Origin: Azadirachta indica
Lineage: Eukaryota; Streptophyta; Magnoliopsida; Sapindales; Meliaceae
Length of the DNA stretch: 64,000 nt
Direction of reading: 5' to 3'
NCBI GenBank assembly: GCA_022749755.1
Contig: CM040451.1
Span: forward strand, 13,715,871-13,779,870
How positions within the stretch are numbered: position 1 is the stretch's first letter; each line of letters begins with the position of its first letter. Of this stretch, positions 12,349 through 24,100 are shown one piece after another. Under the pieces are notes generated by a model that made no database searches, had not been told where the DNA came from, and saw nothing but the letters and a program-made list of their open reading frames with translations. Both the position numbers and the translations under genes were made by a program.

Positions 12349-15300
12349 CTACATCCCTGACATTAGATTCACTGGACCTTGATTTTCATAGAATGAGCCA
12401 ACATCCCAAACCTCAGTTGAGGATGAAAGCGTCATGAGTGCAACCACAATTTCCCTCATGCTTGGCCTTAGTTGAGGATTTTCTTGTGTACAAGCTCTGG
12501 CAAGCTGAGCCATCTGCAAAAAAACCACAAGTTACAGCTTTTCAGTATTGTCAGTGTTAGTCAATAGTCCATTCTTGCATCCTGAGACCAGTATTACCTT
12601 ATGGACTGAGTCGAGTGGGTAATTATCGCCAAGCCTTGGGTCAACAAGTTTTCGGAGGTCTTCTCTTGGATGAGGCTGGCGGAGAACATCTTCAAACTGC
12701 AAGAAATTAACCAACATGCACAACTGAGTTTTGAAGGACGTAATTTGGCAGAGGCATAAATTGGTGAGTAGTGAAAGGCAAGAATAACAACCAAAGCAAC
12801 AAGTCCTCTACATTCCGTAATAGTTTCATTAGTTTTGACAACAGCTTCCTTGGCAGTTATAAGTTCATAGAGGATGACTCCAAAAGCATACACGTCTATC
12901 TTGGGGGAAACCTCGCCGTATTGTGCATACCTGCATGCGGAATGTGGCACTCAGTCTATACTTTTTTGTTGAACATAGACCAACTTAGCAAAGAAAATAA
13001 AGAAGCAGATCTTACTCTGGTGGCATGTATCCAAATGTTCCAACAAGACGTGTGTGTACGGAAGCACTACCAAATTCAGTCAGCTTAGTCAATCCAAAAT
13101 CAGCAACCTGTAAACACAGTCAATTAGTTCAAATAATACAAATAAGATTGAGAGATCACCACAAGAATAGTATGGGCATATTTTTAACCTTAGCACGAAG
13201 GTTCTTGTCTATTAAGATGTTGGCTGATTTAATATCACGATGAATGTAAACAGGAACAGTATGTTCATGGATATATTCAAGTCCTCTAGCTGAATCTAAG
13301 GCAATTTGCATCCTAGCCGACCAGGGTAGTGGGTCCTTTCCTGAAAGGAGAAAATCAATATACAATAAGAAGATATAACTGATAACACAAGGTATATAGG
13401 ATTTTTCTACTGTGTATATGAATCATTTTCCTCACCCAGACCACGCAAATGTTGATTTAGATTGCCATTCTCAATATACTCAGAGACCAGAAACAGGGAA
13501 CGCTCAACACAATATCCTACCAAGCACACCTGAATAAAATATTTTGCATAGGAGCACATATAAATTAACATGGTTAGTCTGAAGATGTCAACCCAAAGTA
13601 TCATCTCAGCAAATTGACAATAGAAGTTACGCACGCAACCAGAGAATTACCAAATTTTATCATAATATGCATGCAGAAGTGTTCAAGTAGAATGATGTCT
13701 ACAATAGAGGAAGCACCGTACCAGGTTCAAGTGATGAACATGTGTTAAAACCTTCAGTTCGGCAAGAAATTCCTTTGATGCTTGCATGTCCATCTTCTTT
13801 ATCGCAGCTTTCTGAATAAAATTAGGAGCAAAGTGTCAAACCAATTCAAACACAAGGGTTTAGTTTGGTAGAAAAGACTACAAGTGTTAGATAAGTTCTG
13901 CAGTACAGCTAAACGTGATAGTATGATCTCAAGTATGAAGTAAATTTAAAACTCACTTAAAGAATAAAAATAAGTAGGACTACAAACCTTGCCTCGTAGT
14001 TCTGCTAAGAAAACAGATGCAAAGCCACCTTGCCCAATCTTGTTAGCCATGCTAAAGTTATCAGTAGCCTTGGCAAGCTCTTCATACGAGAATTCCACTG
14101 ATTTTTCCACCGTAATACCTGTGAACCCAGTAGAAGCAACAACAGCAGCCGATTCTGAAGTTTTTTCCAATTTATTCCCAGAACCTAAATCCACAACACA
14201 GATAACAATTAATTACTAGACTATGGAATTTGCATAGTGTAGTTGTCATTTATGCTTTCTCATTGCACGAAAGACCTCAGTTTGAAAAGTTTCATAAGAT
14301 TAGCATTATACTAACAAAATCTCATCCAACCTTATCTTTTTGTTGGAACAAAAGGATCATCTCCAAGTTTTTGAAGTCTTAAAACTTTTCTCTCTCAAGT
14401 AATTTACATTTCTTATTAAGTAGTGATAGATGACTCTGTCTAGGACAGATAAGCAGTACAATTCATCAAATCTAAAAATACCATGTTGATTATAGTGTTC
14501 ATCAGATGCTTCCGCCAAAAACGATGTCACCTTTTTCCTTCTATAAAGCCCAGTGTATAGACAGAATACCAATAATAGAGCTCCTAATACTCCTCCTACA
14601 GATATACCGGCAATAACTCTGCTTGATATCCCTGCTTAAGATGCCAAAATAAATTGTAAGCTCATGACAGCACTGCTGATGGAAAATTCGAGATAAGAAG
14701 CAACGAAGCAAGACTCAAAAATACCACCTGTGCTGCAAAAAAGAAAAGATACACAGTTGCATATGATCATTAGACATCATAAAGAAAGAATTTAAGAAAA
14801 AATAATAAATTTTACCAATCAACATAGTTCGAGTGCAAATATCAAGATGGCATGTCTTACCCTATTTTTAACGGCGGATAGTTTCCACTTTGATCTGCAA
14901 AAATTAAGAAGTGAAAACATAGTGAGAATTGAGAATAGTTACAAGCAGTCAGCTCTGAATTTCAACTCGAGGTTTATATGCTATACCTTTCATCTGTAGA
15001 TGCTGATAAAATGCACAAACTCAACCATGAATGTCAAAGATCATCAAAGTAAATTGAATTATTCATAATTAAAAAGAGAAAACTTAAAAAAGATTATGGC
15101 AAATAGGGATAAATTGGTAGCTAAAACTCAAAAATGCATAAAAATTTACCTCTTCCAGGGAAAAAAATCAAACCACTCCCACTGCTAAAATCCGAAGTGG
15201 GATTGTATTTCTGCAACAAATCTGAAGGAATTTCAGATTCATCAACAACATTACCCAAATTCTCACCCGGCCTAAGTGGGTATGTCACAAACAACCCATA

Positions 15301-15780
15301 ATCTTTTGAAATACTCTTTTCTCCACAAGAACAATTCACAATAACATTGATCATCGCACCAACTTCTGGTAAATGATCCTCATCATAGATGTTAGAATTC
15401 CTCAACCAATTAACAGTAGTAAGATTGGCATATATCAACTCAGCAATCTTTTTGTACGTATTGCCAGATTTCACCAGATAAGAAAAGTTATGGCCAAAAA
15501 ATTGCTTCTGAATGCAGTTGCAAGTAAAGGGAACATTGATTCTGGTTCCAGCCAAGATTTTGTTTCTGTCTGTTATCTGAGGATTGAAGCTTTGAATGGT
15601 TTCAATCGACGTATCGAATATTTTAGAAATGAATGTTAAGGTCACTCCTCTCCATAAATAATATGAAGCTAAAGCAAGATCACAACCTTTCTTACATTTG
15701 GCTTCAACTCGACTACTACTACTACAAGCACACAAGAAAATAAACAACAAAACTGATAATTTCAGTGCAAAATTTCTCAT
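12349..15780 (-). CDS. LysM receptor-like kinase B (CERK1/LYK type), tandem duplicate
   Basis: Same intron plan as its neighbour: 15780-15150, 14894-14861, micro-exon 14732-14728 (5 nt; 8 nt to 14725 also keeps frame), 14631-14482, 14184-13988, 13811-13722, 13529-13436, 13340-13189, 13107-13016, 12930-12792, 12696-12598 and 12513-12349. Product about 615 aa. Signal peptide, then CKKGC, CNC and NCSC cysteine motifs, so all three ectodomain disulfides can form. A membrane helix and Ser/Thr kinase follow, with [26 protein letters not shown] and a C-terminal NLMSGM. Two differences from kinase A: the glycine loop reads GQGGFASVF, with Ala329 replacing the third glycine, and the acceptor of exon 5 has shifted six bases, dropping Asp-Leu. 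It is probably an immune or symbiotic receptor for N-acetylglucosamine oligomers; the ligand is not deducible. Confidence 0.88.
14725..14732 (-). other. Micro-exon (5 or 8 nt) of LysM kinase B
   Basis: Minus strand reads TTTTGCAG, then CACAG, then GTGGTATTT. Either GTGGTA (5-nt exon) or GTATTT (8-nt exon) can be the donor, and both restore frame to the membrane-helix exon, adding Gly-Thr-Gly or Gly-Thr-Gly-Gly. Skipping it would break the frame between exons 2 and 4. Confidence 0.6.
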
Positions 15781-18320
15781 TTTGGAATGCGAAAGATTAT
15801 GATGGAGCTATAAACACAAGAATCTACAGAAGCAAAAATGTAGAAGAAGAGTGAAAGACGTGTTGGTGGAGTTGACTGAGTTAACGACTCGGTTAACTTC
15901 TTGGTTACTGTTGTTAATATTTCTTAAAATAATTGGAGTGGACTTGCGTCAAAAGTTGCCGCACTTGTCGAAAATTCGTCGAGTTTTCACGGACATAGAG
16001 AATATTTTGGTGGTGATGTGGTATGATCACAGTAAGTACATTCAACCGTAGCCAACAATATGTAACACAGTTCGGGTTCTCTGTCTTCAGCGCACAATTT
16101 GTTAAGAGTATAGCTTATCACCGAGTTAAGAGATCCTTAAGAATTGGTAACCTTCAACAACTCTACAAAGTCGAGTGATCCTAAGACTTCGCAACCTACA
16201 GCACCTCTACTAAGTTAAGATCCTAAAATGGATAAAATAATTCAGTCTGGCTTCCCTTAACGATGTAAAATGTGACAATATGTCTTATGCTACGAATAAG
16301 ATTATGAATTCTTTTTATTGTGATATTAATAGGTTTAGATATATATATATATATATATTTAAAAATTATAATGAAAGAAGTTAAGAATTGCATAAGAAAG
16401 TTAAAATTGCAATGGAAGAGATCAGGAAATGTATTGTATGTACATCCGAATGTGGGGCAACAACGAAGTAGTTTTGCATTGCGATTTTTAAATTTTACCT
16501 CACAATATGAGTAAGGCCTTTAAGGATAACCCTCTCATTATGGACCAAGGCTTGTTCAATCGACAAATGGAAATGTTGATTACTAAATGGATCTCACTAA
16601 TTTCTCTAGACCCAGGTGTACTTCGAAAAGGAAAGGTATATTTAATAGTTTCACTTTCTTAGCAACGTTAGGAGCTATCCTATGCAACACCACACCGAAG
16701 CCTAGTTACACTTCCAGAAAAAAATTTGTTAAGTTTCTAGCAGAAAAGAAGGAATAATGAAATATTAATAAATTATGAACAAGTTTAACTATTTTAAAGC
16801 ATATTTATCAAATACAGAATTATGTTTTGCCAAAAAAATATTGAAGTTAAACAACAATTTTCATGCAAGTGTTACACGAAGGAGAAAGTTTTATACAACC
16901 ATATTTTCTGAAAATCTTTTGACAAAAGCATATTATGTATTTTAATTTTTTCTATTTTAATAAAAATACGTCACTTATGCATTTTTTTATTTATATAGTA
17001 TACATATTATAATTTGATAAAACAGTTTTATAAATATGGTGATAAAATTTTTCATATAGGACTTGTTTTTGATGGGAAGAGGTTCTTTTTTTTTTTTTTC
17101 CTTTCTTTTTAACGTCCAGATACTTATGATATATATCAATAATCTTGATGTAAACAACATTGTCATTTGAGATACATAGAAGAAAATTTCTAATTTTTTT
17201 AATAAAGAATAAAAATGGGCCACCATTTTGATAGAGATCAATTGCATACAAACAAGGGTGTTTGATGATTGAGCAGAGAATTATTCTTATTCCCTTAACA
17301 AATAATGATATGCATGGATTGGACGACTAACAAATAGTTGAAAAAGGCCAAAGAATAAAAAAACCCTAACCATTCAATTAATTAATTAATTAAATCCCTA
17401 TTTGGTAATGCTATAACAATGACAAATATTCTTCAATATCATATCTTTCCTTGTTTGTTTTGTTCTCCAAATTTCATATTAACATACGATTAGATTATCG
17501 TATTATATAATATCAATAGAAATTTAATCAAATTTAAATTAAATTCCTTCTAATATTGTTTGTATAAGTGAAATTTGAACTGTAAATATTTTTATATATT
17601 ATTAAAAATATTACCAATTAAATTAATTACAAACACTCATGCACGTAACTTATCATATCATTTAACGTATATACGTTACTATTTTACTCACAAAGAAGAC
17701 AATGCAATTTTTTTTTTTATTTAACTATATGGAGATAACTTTTGCTTTGTCCCTAATAACTATAAGAATATGCCAAAGCCTATGAATAGATGAAAAATGT
17801 TAAAATTTTCTTTTCTAATTTTATAATATTATATATTGAGTTAGGAATTGTCAAGAGCACTTTGATAAATAATTTAGCTAAAATTTAGTATCAACATTTA
17901 TTTCTAAAAAGAGATGTGTCTACTCTAAATAGCACTCTAAAAATCAAAAAGAGTAAACTTTCAGGGTTCTACAATGAATAATGAGACACAAACAAAAAGA
18001 TTTTATGCAGATTTCAATTTTTTCTCTATCAATTGAAGTTTGTTTTCCAGGTGAATCTTCTTTGATCAAACAGTACCAGAAATGTAGACTAAATAACCAT
18101 CAAATTACAGTATCAATGATGTGATCGTGGCCGTCCAATCCAAGACTTTTTAGTCATCTGAAACCACATTTTATGCCCAAAATTCTTTCTTTGTCCCCTC
18201 ATTATATCATCTTTAATCTAATTGGTTATCAAATTATTAACCTTAAAATCTGTTCAACTCTTCGCAAATGTCAAAATTTGCATGATTAATTTCCACCATT
18301 AAAATAAAAATAAAAATAAA
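15781..18320. other. Intergenic stretch lacking the expected kinase exons
   Basis: 2.5 kb downstream of the isolated LysM exon and upstream of LysM kinase B. If the third receptor were complete, its membrane and kinase exons would be here. I searched by eye for the short exon-2 motif (DQSGxYP), the glycine loop, HRDIKSAN and DFG on both strands and found none. The sequence is AT-rich with poly-T runs near 17086-17100 and 17709-17719. The 15781-16050 part is probably the kinase B promoter. Confidence 0.55.
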
Positions 18321-18956
18321 CTAACCTTTAGCCGGCACAAAGGCAAGTCCAGTCCCAGCACTGAAATTGATTCCCGGGTTATATCTCTGTATCAACGCAG
18401 CAGCAACGCCGGATTCCGCGGCAATGAACGACAAATTCTCTCCGGTCCGTAGAGGGTACGTCGTGAACAGTCCGTAGTCTCTCGACGTGCGTTTATCCCC
18501 GCAGGAGCAATTCACAGTTACGTTGATCAAAGCAGAGTCGGGAATTCTCGTCGGCTCATATATGTTGACTCGACGCACCCAGTCCTTAGTGGTAAGATTA
18601 GCAAAAGCAAAGCTAGCAATTTTTTCACAAGTATCGCCAAACTGAGTTCTGTAGGTGAAAGTGTGGCCTAAGAAATCACCGTTCAAGCAATCACACGAAA
18701 ACGGCACGTTGATTCTTGAATCACTGAGAATACTATCTGGGTTTGGAACTTCGGGATTGTAGAGTAGAATTTCAGAGATTTGTTGACCAAAAATGGAGCT
18801 AATATAAGAAAGATTTGAACCTTCCCATACATAATACGAAGCTAAGGCAAGGTGACAGCCAGTTTTACAATTGGCTTGAGCTTGAAAAAGATGAACAAAA
18901 TGCAAAGTGATGGAAATGATTATAAAGGTTTGTGTTTTCTTTGGAAGTATGACCAT
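18321..18956 (-). CDS. LysM ectodomain-only unit (exon 1 of a third LysM receptor kinase, rest missing)
   Basis: A 211-codon frame starts MVILPKKTQTFIII (signal peptide) and continues through CKTGC, CDC and NCSC, with three LysM-like blocks including LGHTFTYRTQFGDTCEKIA and ITCH-free ends GINFSAGTGLAFVPAKG. It closely matches exon 1 of both neighbours. At 18326 it retains a good donor (AAAG then GTTAGT) in the same phase as theirs; exon length to the donor is 631 nt, identical to exon 1 of kinase B. Read through, it stops two codons later. No membrane or kinase exon follows in the next 2.4 kb. It could be a truncated pseudogene, a secreted LysM protein, or an alternative first exon spliced to kinase B. 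The coding part shows no stop or frameshift. Confidence 0.72.
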   Translation of the reverse strand: MVILPKKTQTFIIISITLHFVHLFQAQANCKTGCHLALASYYVWEGSNLSYISSIFGQQISEILLYNPEVPNPDSILSDSRINVPFSCDCLNGDFLGHTFTYRTQFGDTCEKIASFAFANLTTKDWVRRVNIYEPTRIPDSALINVTVNCSCGDKRTSRDYGLFTTYPLRTGENLSFIAAESGVAAALIQRYNPGINFSAGTGLAFVPAKG

Positions 18957-19469
18957 TTTGTGCGATTAGAGATTGGAAATTGGAAAAGAAGTTACAGTGA
19001 TCATTTAAGTGGATTTGTTGGCGTTTGGTATGTAGGATTATTCTTATAACTTGATGGGATTTTGTTTGCTTTCTAAAAAAAAATTATTAAGGCAGACATA
19101 TTTGTGGGTTAGCTTTGTCGTCATGTTAAGTCTTTGATTCGCTGAGTTTTAAAACCATTTTCATATTTTGCATTGCATGGGAAAGGAATTGAATTTAATC
19201 GTTTTAAGTCTTCGTAGAAAAAGAAAGTCTGTGGCGTACGTCAGACCTAACACCTAGATCGGGATTATATGGTGGATCCCATCCCAGGAAGGTTAACGGA
19301 AATCTAGTCTTGACCTTGACACGTAAGCACACGAGGATATTTTGTGCGTGTTGGAGATATTTCTGTCCGAAAAAACTTCTGGGCTCTTTAAGTTCGGCAT
19401 CGGATCATCACTGCTTTATCCGTTTCCAAAATTCACATACTGAGCAATTTCTGTTCAGATTCATTATCA
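18957..19469. other. Divergent promoter region between LysM unit and RbcX
   Basis: About 510 bp between two oppositely oriented start codons. It must hold the promoter and leader of RbcX on the plus strand and of the LysM unit on the minus strand. Open frames beginning at 18852 and 19310 run into the flanking genes out of frame and are not supported. Confidence 0.5.
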
Positions 19470-20521
19470 ATGGAAGCCTATGCTGCTCTGCCGCTTCCTC
19501 AGCTCCCTTTTCTCTCTCCAAAACTCAACAGAAACAAATTGGCTTTCCCTTCTTCGCCATCCAAGCAAAGGAGCTCTCAGTCCACTCGTTTGCACTGCCA
19601 AAAAATGTATGTCCCCGGTGGGTATAATTCTCAAGTCTCTCATCTCTCTTTCTGTATCTCTGTGTGTTTGTAAATTAGTATTATGTTAATGATATTGGAT
19701 TAATATTTTACTTGCATGCAGGATTTGGAGAAGCATCACCAGAAGCCAAGGGAGCCAAAAACCTTCACAATTTCTTCAATTATATTGCAGTTAGGATTGT
19801 TACTGCCCAGCTTCAGGTTCCTCCTTTCCATCTTCTTACATTCTTTGCTCTATTTCCTCTGCCGCATGCTACTTGATCTGAATTCAACTTCTATAAATGA
19901 GTTTGTGCGCGTAGGGTAGGGATACTCTTCGTGCTGTTTCATCTGCTAACAGTTATTTCTCAGAACAGAGCTATAATCCTGAGGCTTATAATGAGTTAAT
20001 GGAATTCCTGGAAAGACATTCCTTGAATGATGGGGACAAGTTTTGCGCCGATTTGATGAGAGAATCTTCAAGGCATAAAGATTTAGGTATGAATGAAAAA
20101 CGAATTATTTCGCTACCATTTAACTCACTTTATTTTCTTATTTTCGAACTGACATTTGGTTAAATTTTATGTAAACTTTCTCATGTGGCCTTTGATGCGA
20201 AGCTCTGCGAATCTTAGAGGTTAGTAGATTTCTTGGGATGGTTTCCGTATTCCATTTCATGTTCATGGAGTTAATAATACTATGGTTCGATTCTAAATTG
20301 CAGGTGCGATCTGCGTATTGTAAACATGATTTTGAGTGGGATAACTTGAAACGACTAGTAGTGAAGGTGAGTATTTGCTTTTTCTGATTAATTATTTTGA
20401 TGTTTTCCTCCTTTTTATTAACGAACGATTTGCCGGCTTTATGCAGATGGCCGATGAATCTAACACGAGACTTATGAGAGATTATGTCTTGGAAACGAGC
20501 TATGTCGAAAGCGAGAAGTGA
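19470..20521 (+). CDS. RBCX1: RbcX, chloroplast Rubisco assembly chaperone
   Basis: Exons 19470-19617, 19722-19816, 19969-20086, 20203-20219, 20304-20366 and 20447-20521 give 171 aa. Residues 1-45 are Ser/Pro/Leu/Lys-rich, as in a chloroplast transit peptide. The mature part starts MYVPGFGEASPEAK and carries the conserved RbcX sequence, including SYNPEAYNEL, DGDKFCADLMRESSRH, LRILEVRSAYC and NTRLMRDYVLETS. RbcX is a small homodimer that clamps the C-terminal tail of newly folded RbcL (EIKFKDNE-type motif) and passes it to Rubisco assembly in the stroma. The fourth exon is only 17 nt but is needed for frame. RBCX1 rather than RBCX2 is inferred from the adjacent MCD gene, an arrangement I recall for At4g04330/At4g04320. 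Confidence 0.92.
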
Positions 20522-21120
20522 TCGGTCTTGTTTGGTTCTGCATCGTAAATGTATACATTAGCAAAAAACAGAACTCTAATACGCTGTATCCCCTCATACA
20601 TACATATTGTGTAGAAAGAATTGATCCCCTATGCGTACAATTCCACCATTTTCAACGTTCTAAAACAATCAAATATTTCATAGTTCAATAGTTTTGTCAT
20701 CACAACCTTCTGCAGAAGACAGTACCTGTTTCTCAAATTTATAAATATGGTTCAGCAACTAGGGAAGCAAATTGCACGGTAGGAAAATAAAAGGGAATAC
20801 ATATTATAATATATTTTCCGATATTGTACAATTTTTATGGTTCAACCAATTACCACTAAAAAGAGTTTCTATATATCCTTTGTCTAACTTTTGAAGACAA
20901 AAAAGCATCACCACAAAAGTCTTCCATCAAATCTCGAACCATAGCAAAGCATATCCTCAAGTCAAAAGAGATTATATCTTATCCAGCACTTGGATGGCAA
21001 AGTCGTTAGTTGCCCTCCAACGAAATATGGCCACCGGTTGTAAACAATTGTGTGGGAGGATTTATTGATTAGCCCGTATATTAGTAATCTATAAATTAAT
21101 ATAAAGATCTTTAACTCACA
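20522..21120. other. Convergent 3' regions of RbcX and MCD
   Basis: About 600 bp between two facing stop codons. It contains both 3'UTRs and AT-rich sequence with several possible poly(A) signals. No coding sequence is seen. Confidence 0.5.
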
Positions 21121-24100
21121 TCATCCTCTCTGATCTATAATTGCTTCATGTTCCTTCAGTGGCTGCAAACCACAACAACATCAGGGATATTGTAAAGAAA
21201 AGTAAATGCTCATTTCTGGGACTTTATTTTCTTTCATCCACACAAAGTACCTTAACATAGCCACGGATGTCATCTGATGCATGGATATGCCCGGTGCTGA
21301 AATATAACTGAGCATATTGTTCAATATTCTCGAGCCTACAATTCATAATTCAACAGAAATTAATATTTTCAGTTGGCAACTTTTAGCTTACTTAGATCCT
21401 GACATTCCATGCACTAAAACTTATAAAATGATATATGTGCCTTCAATATGAAGGGATGTGATGTAATCGAAAAAAATGGTAGTTGGATTTAAGAGGAAAA
21501 TTACCTGTAAACATAGTTCACCATGATACCCGCACTTTGATGAAGGCCTTTTTCTGATCGATCAGCCATCCAGTTTATTCTTTCAATCATCTATTGCCAT
21601 AAAGAAGAAACAAGGAAAAGGTTCAAAATTATTACAATGGAAAATTTTCAACTTTGATAACATGCTATCTCCTAGTGCCCATCTGCCATCAATTTGATTT
21701 ATAAACTACAGCAAACTTCTCACAGTTAAAAACTTTCTTCATTTTGGTAAAATATAAAAATAACATATCATTACTGAATATGGAATATATATTTAACACT
21801 TATAATGCATTAACCCATCTAAGGTACATGCCAAAAGCATTAGTCAAAAACAATGTGCTTAAGATCTCTAAAAACAAAGTTGGCACAACATACTGCTCCA
21901 TTCTGCAAGTGAAAGTTTGCAACAGAATCTAGAGCCTTTCCTCTCTTTTTCTCTTGTAGAAGATACCTAAATCCAAAGAACAAGCATCCGTGAATTTTAC
22001 TTTCACTCAAATGCATAAGCGCAAACTTTCATAAAATACCACATAGCTGATTCTAAATGAGGTCATTTTTAAATCATTCAGCTTCCAGTGTTTCTTCCTA
22101 GGCAGGACTCATTAACCCCAAATAACAAATTGAGAATTTCCAAGACTCGAGAAAAATAAAGAACACATTGTCATACCTCCCATCTACCCACCATCTGATG
22201 TTCAAGGGCAATTTCTTGTGAAATTTTGTCTGTATTCATAATTAATTTATGAATTCAACTCAACAAGGCTTTGTGGCTGTTATATAATTGATTCCTGAAT
22301 TTTACCCACAAACTAGCATTAACAAAGTACACATACCTGGCACATAATCGTAATAGAGGGGGTTTTAAAACTGAAAGCAATTTAGCTGAATTGCTCCACT
22401 CATGATTTCTTGATGTCAATAAGTTCCACATTATTTCCATGCCATTTTTTCCAGTGCCAAACTCCCTGTAAGTGAAAATATTATCAAGGTTGCCAGAGCA
22501 ATCTTGCTTCATGATTTAACTGCATGTAAAATTTATGCAGCAGAGAAATGGGCAACCAAACTTGTGATAGCATAATGGACCAAAAGTATACAACATGTAG
22601 AAAATAAAGATAAAAAAAAAAAAATGGACCGGTGAAGCTTTGCTAAAAGATACACAATTCTCTATGCACCTTCTAATTCAAAGCCAGGATGAAGTATAAC
22701 TGTATAAGGCTTACTCAGATGAATCCATTAATGCTTTTTCTTCTTCTGGTTCAAGTATATTTTCCCGAAAAGTAGAACCAGATCTATCTGCTGATGATTG
22801 CAAGCTGTCCTCTACTTCAGCAAGCTTCGATTGAGATGCCAACTTCGATAGAAGCCACTGGGTGTACCCTGGTATTGGGCTTAGTGTTGCAAACGTCTTT
22901 CATATGAAAAATAAGAAACAGAATGTCAGCAAGTACCACCAGAAATAAGATTTGGACTGATGATTAAACATATGCAACAGAGCAGCAGCACATAGTATTT
23001 GCATAACAAACTATAATGTGGCTGTAATATCTCCTGATTGAATGTGCTGCGTATTCTACTTATATCTAGGTAAAGCTAAGAAAACCTATCATTTCAATAA
23101 AAGAATCAAGATTGAAGATCAAAAACTAGGAAATTGAAATATGTAGGCCAAGTACTGCCCTATATTATATATGTAAGCATGAACTTCAGAGCTCCAACTC
23201 TTGAAGCAATCTTGAATAGAAAGGAAAGTTTGTTTGAAGTGCACCACTCAAGAATATGTATGTATTATCTTTATAGTAAAACTTACAGAAATATGCGGCA
23301 TATCTCTCTTCACCAAGGTAATCAAACGTTTAATGAGAAACCTTCCTAGATTGATCCCTGCCAAGCCAGGCTGTGGAAGTTCAGATGTAAGCAATCAGAG
23401 GGAAGAAACATATTATCAAAAATTTGTAGAAGAAGAAGAAGAAGAAGAAGCACACAAAAGTCTGGTGTATCACTACCACACAAACAAATAAACAAAAGAA
23501 TGAAGAGAGTGAAATATACAAGACAGTCATGCCTACTTATAAATCAAATTTGAAATGGGAACAACTATTTAAAGCAAACCAAAAGTAATAGCCATTTGAA
23601 CATATCACAAAAATAACATGTATGTTAAAAGGATATATAAAAATGCCTTCACTTAACAAATTAATTCAGAATAGCTAAAGCAACAGCAGACCCTAGTAAG
23701 GTCAAGAGCCTCTAGATTTGAAAAAACACTCTGCATTTGACAAGTAATAGTTTTCAATTTGTAATAGAAGACATATCTAATTTTACCTGAGTTGAAGATA
23801 TAGAATAAAATAAAGCACACGTTGCCTCACATTCAGGTATGGGAGGATCATCCCATAGAACTTCCTGCAATTGATAACAAATATGGTTAGAAATATCTTA
23901 TGGTAAAAAAGAAAAAAAGAAGAAAGGGGGTGTCAGGCTATGGTAGGATAGAGGAAAAATTAACCTGTATTGTCTGAGCAATGTTCTTCAATAATGCAAC
24001 TTCAATAAAAATAAGGGGTTCACCTGGAATAATTTAAACCAAAAATAATCACATCACACCCTATAGAAAGACAAAGAGGATTCAATTAGAAGTTTTTGGT

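Noticed and set aside
16060..16720. Possible retrotransposon remnant downstream of the orphan LysM exon
   Set aside because: Slightly GC-richer and non-repetitive, but no reverse transcriptase, integrase or long terminal repeat could be read in any frame.
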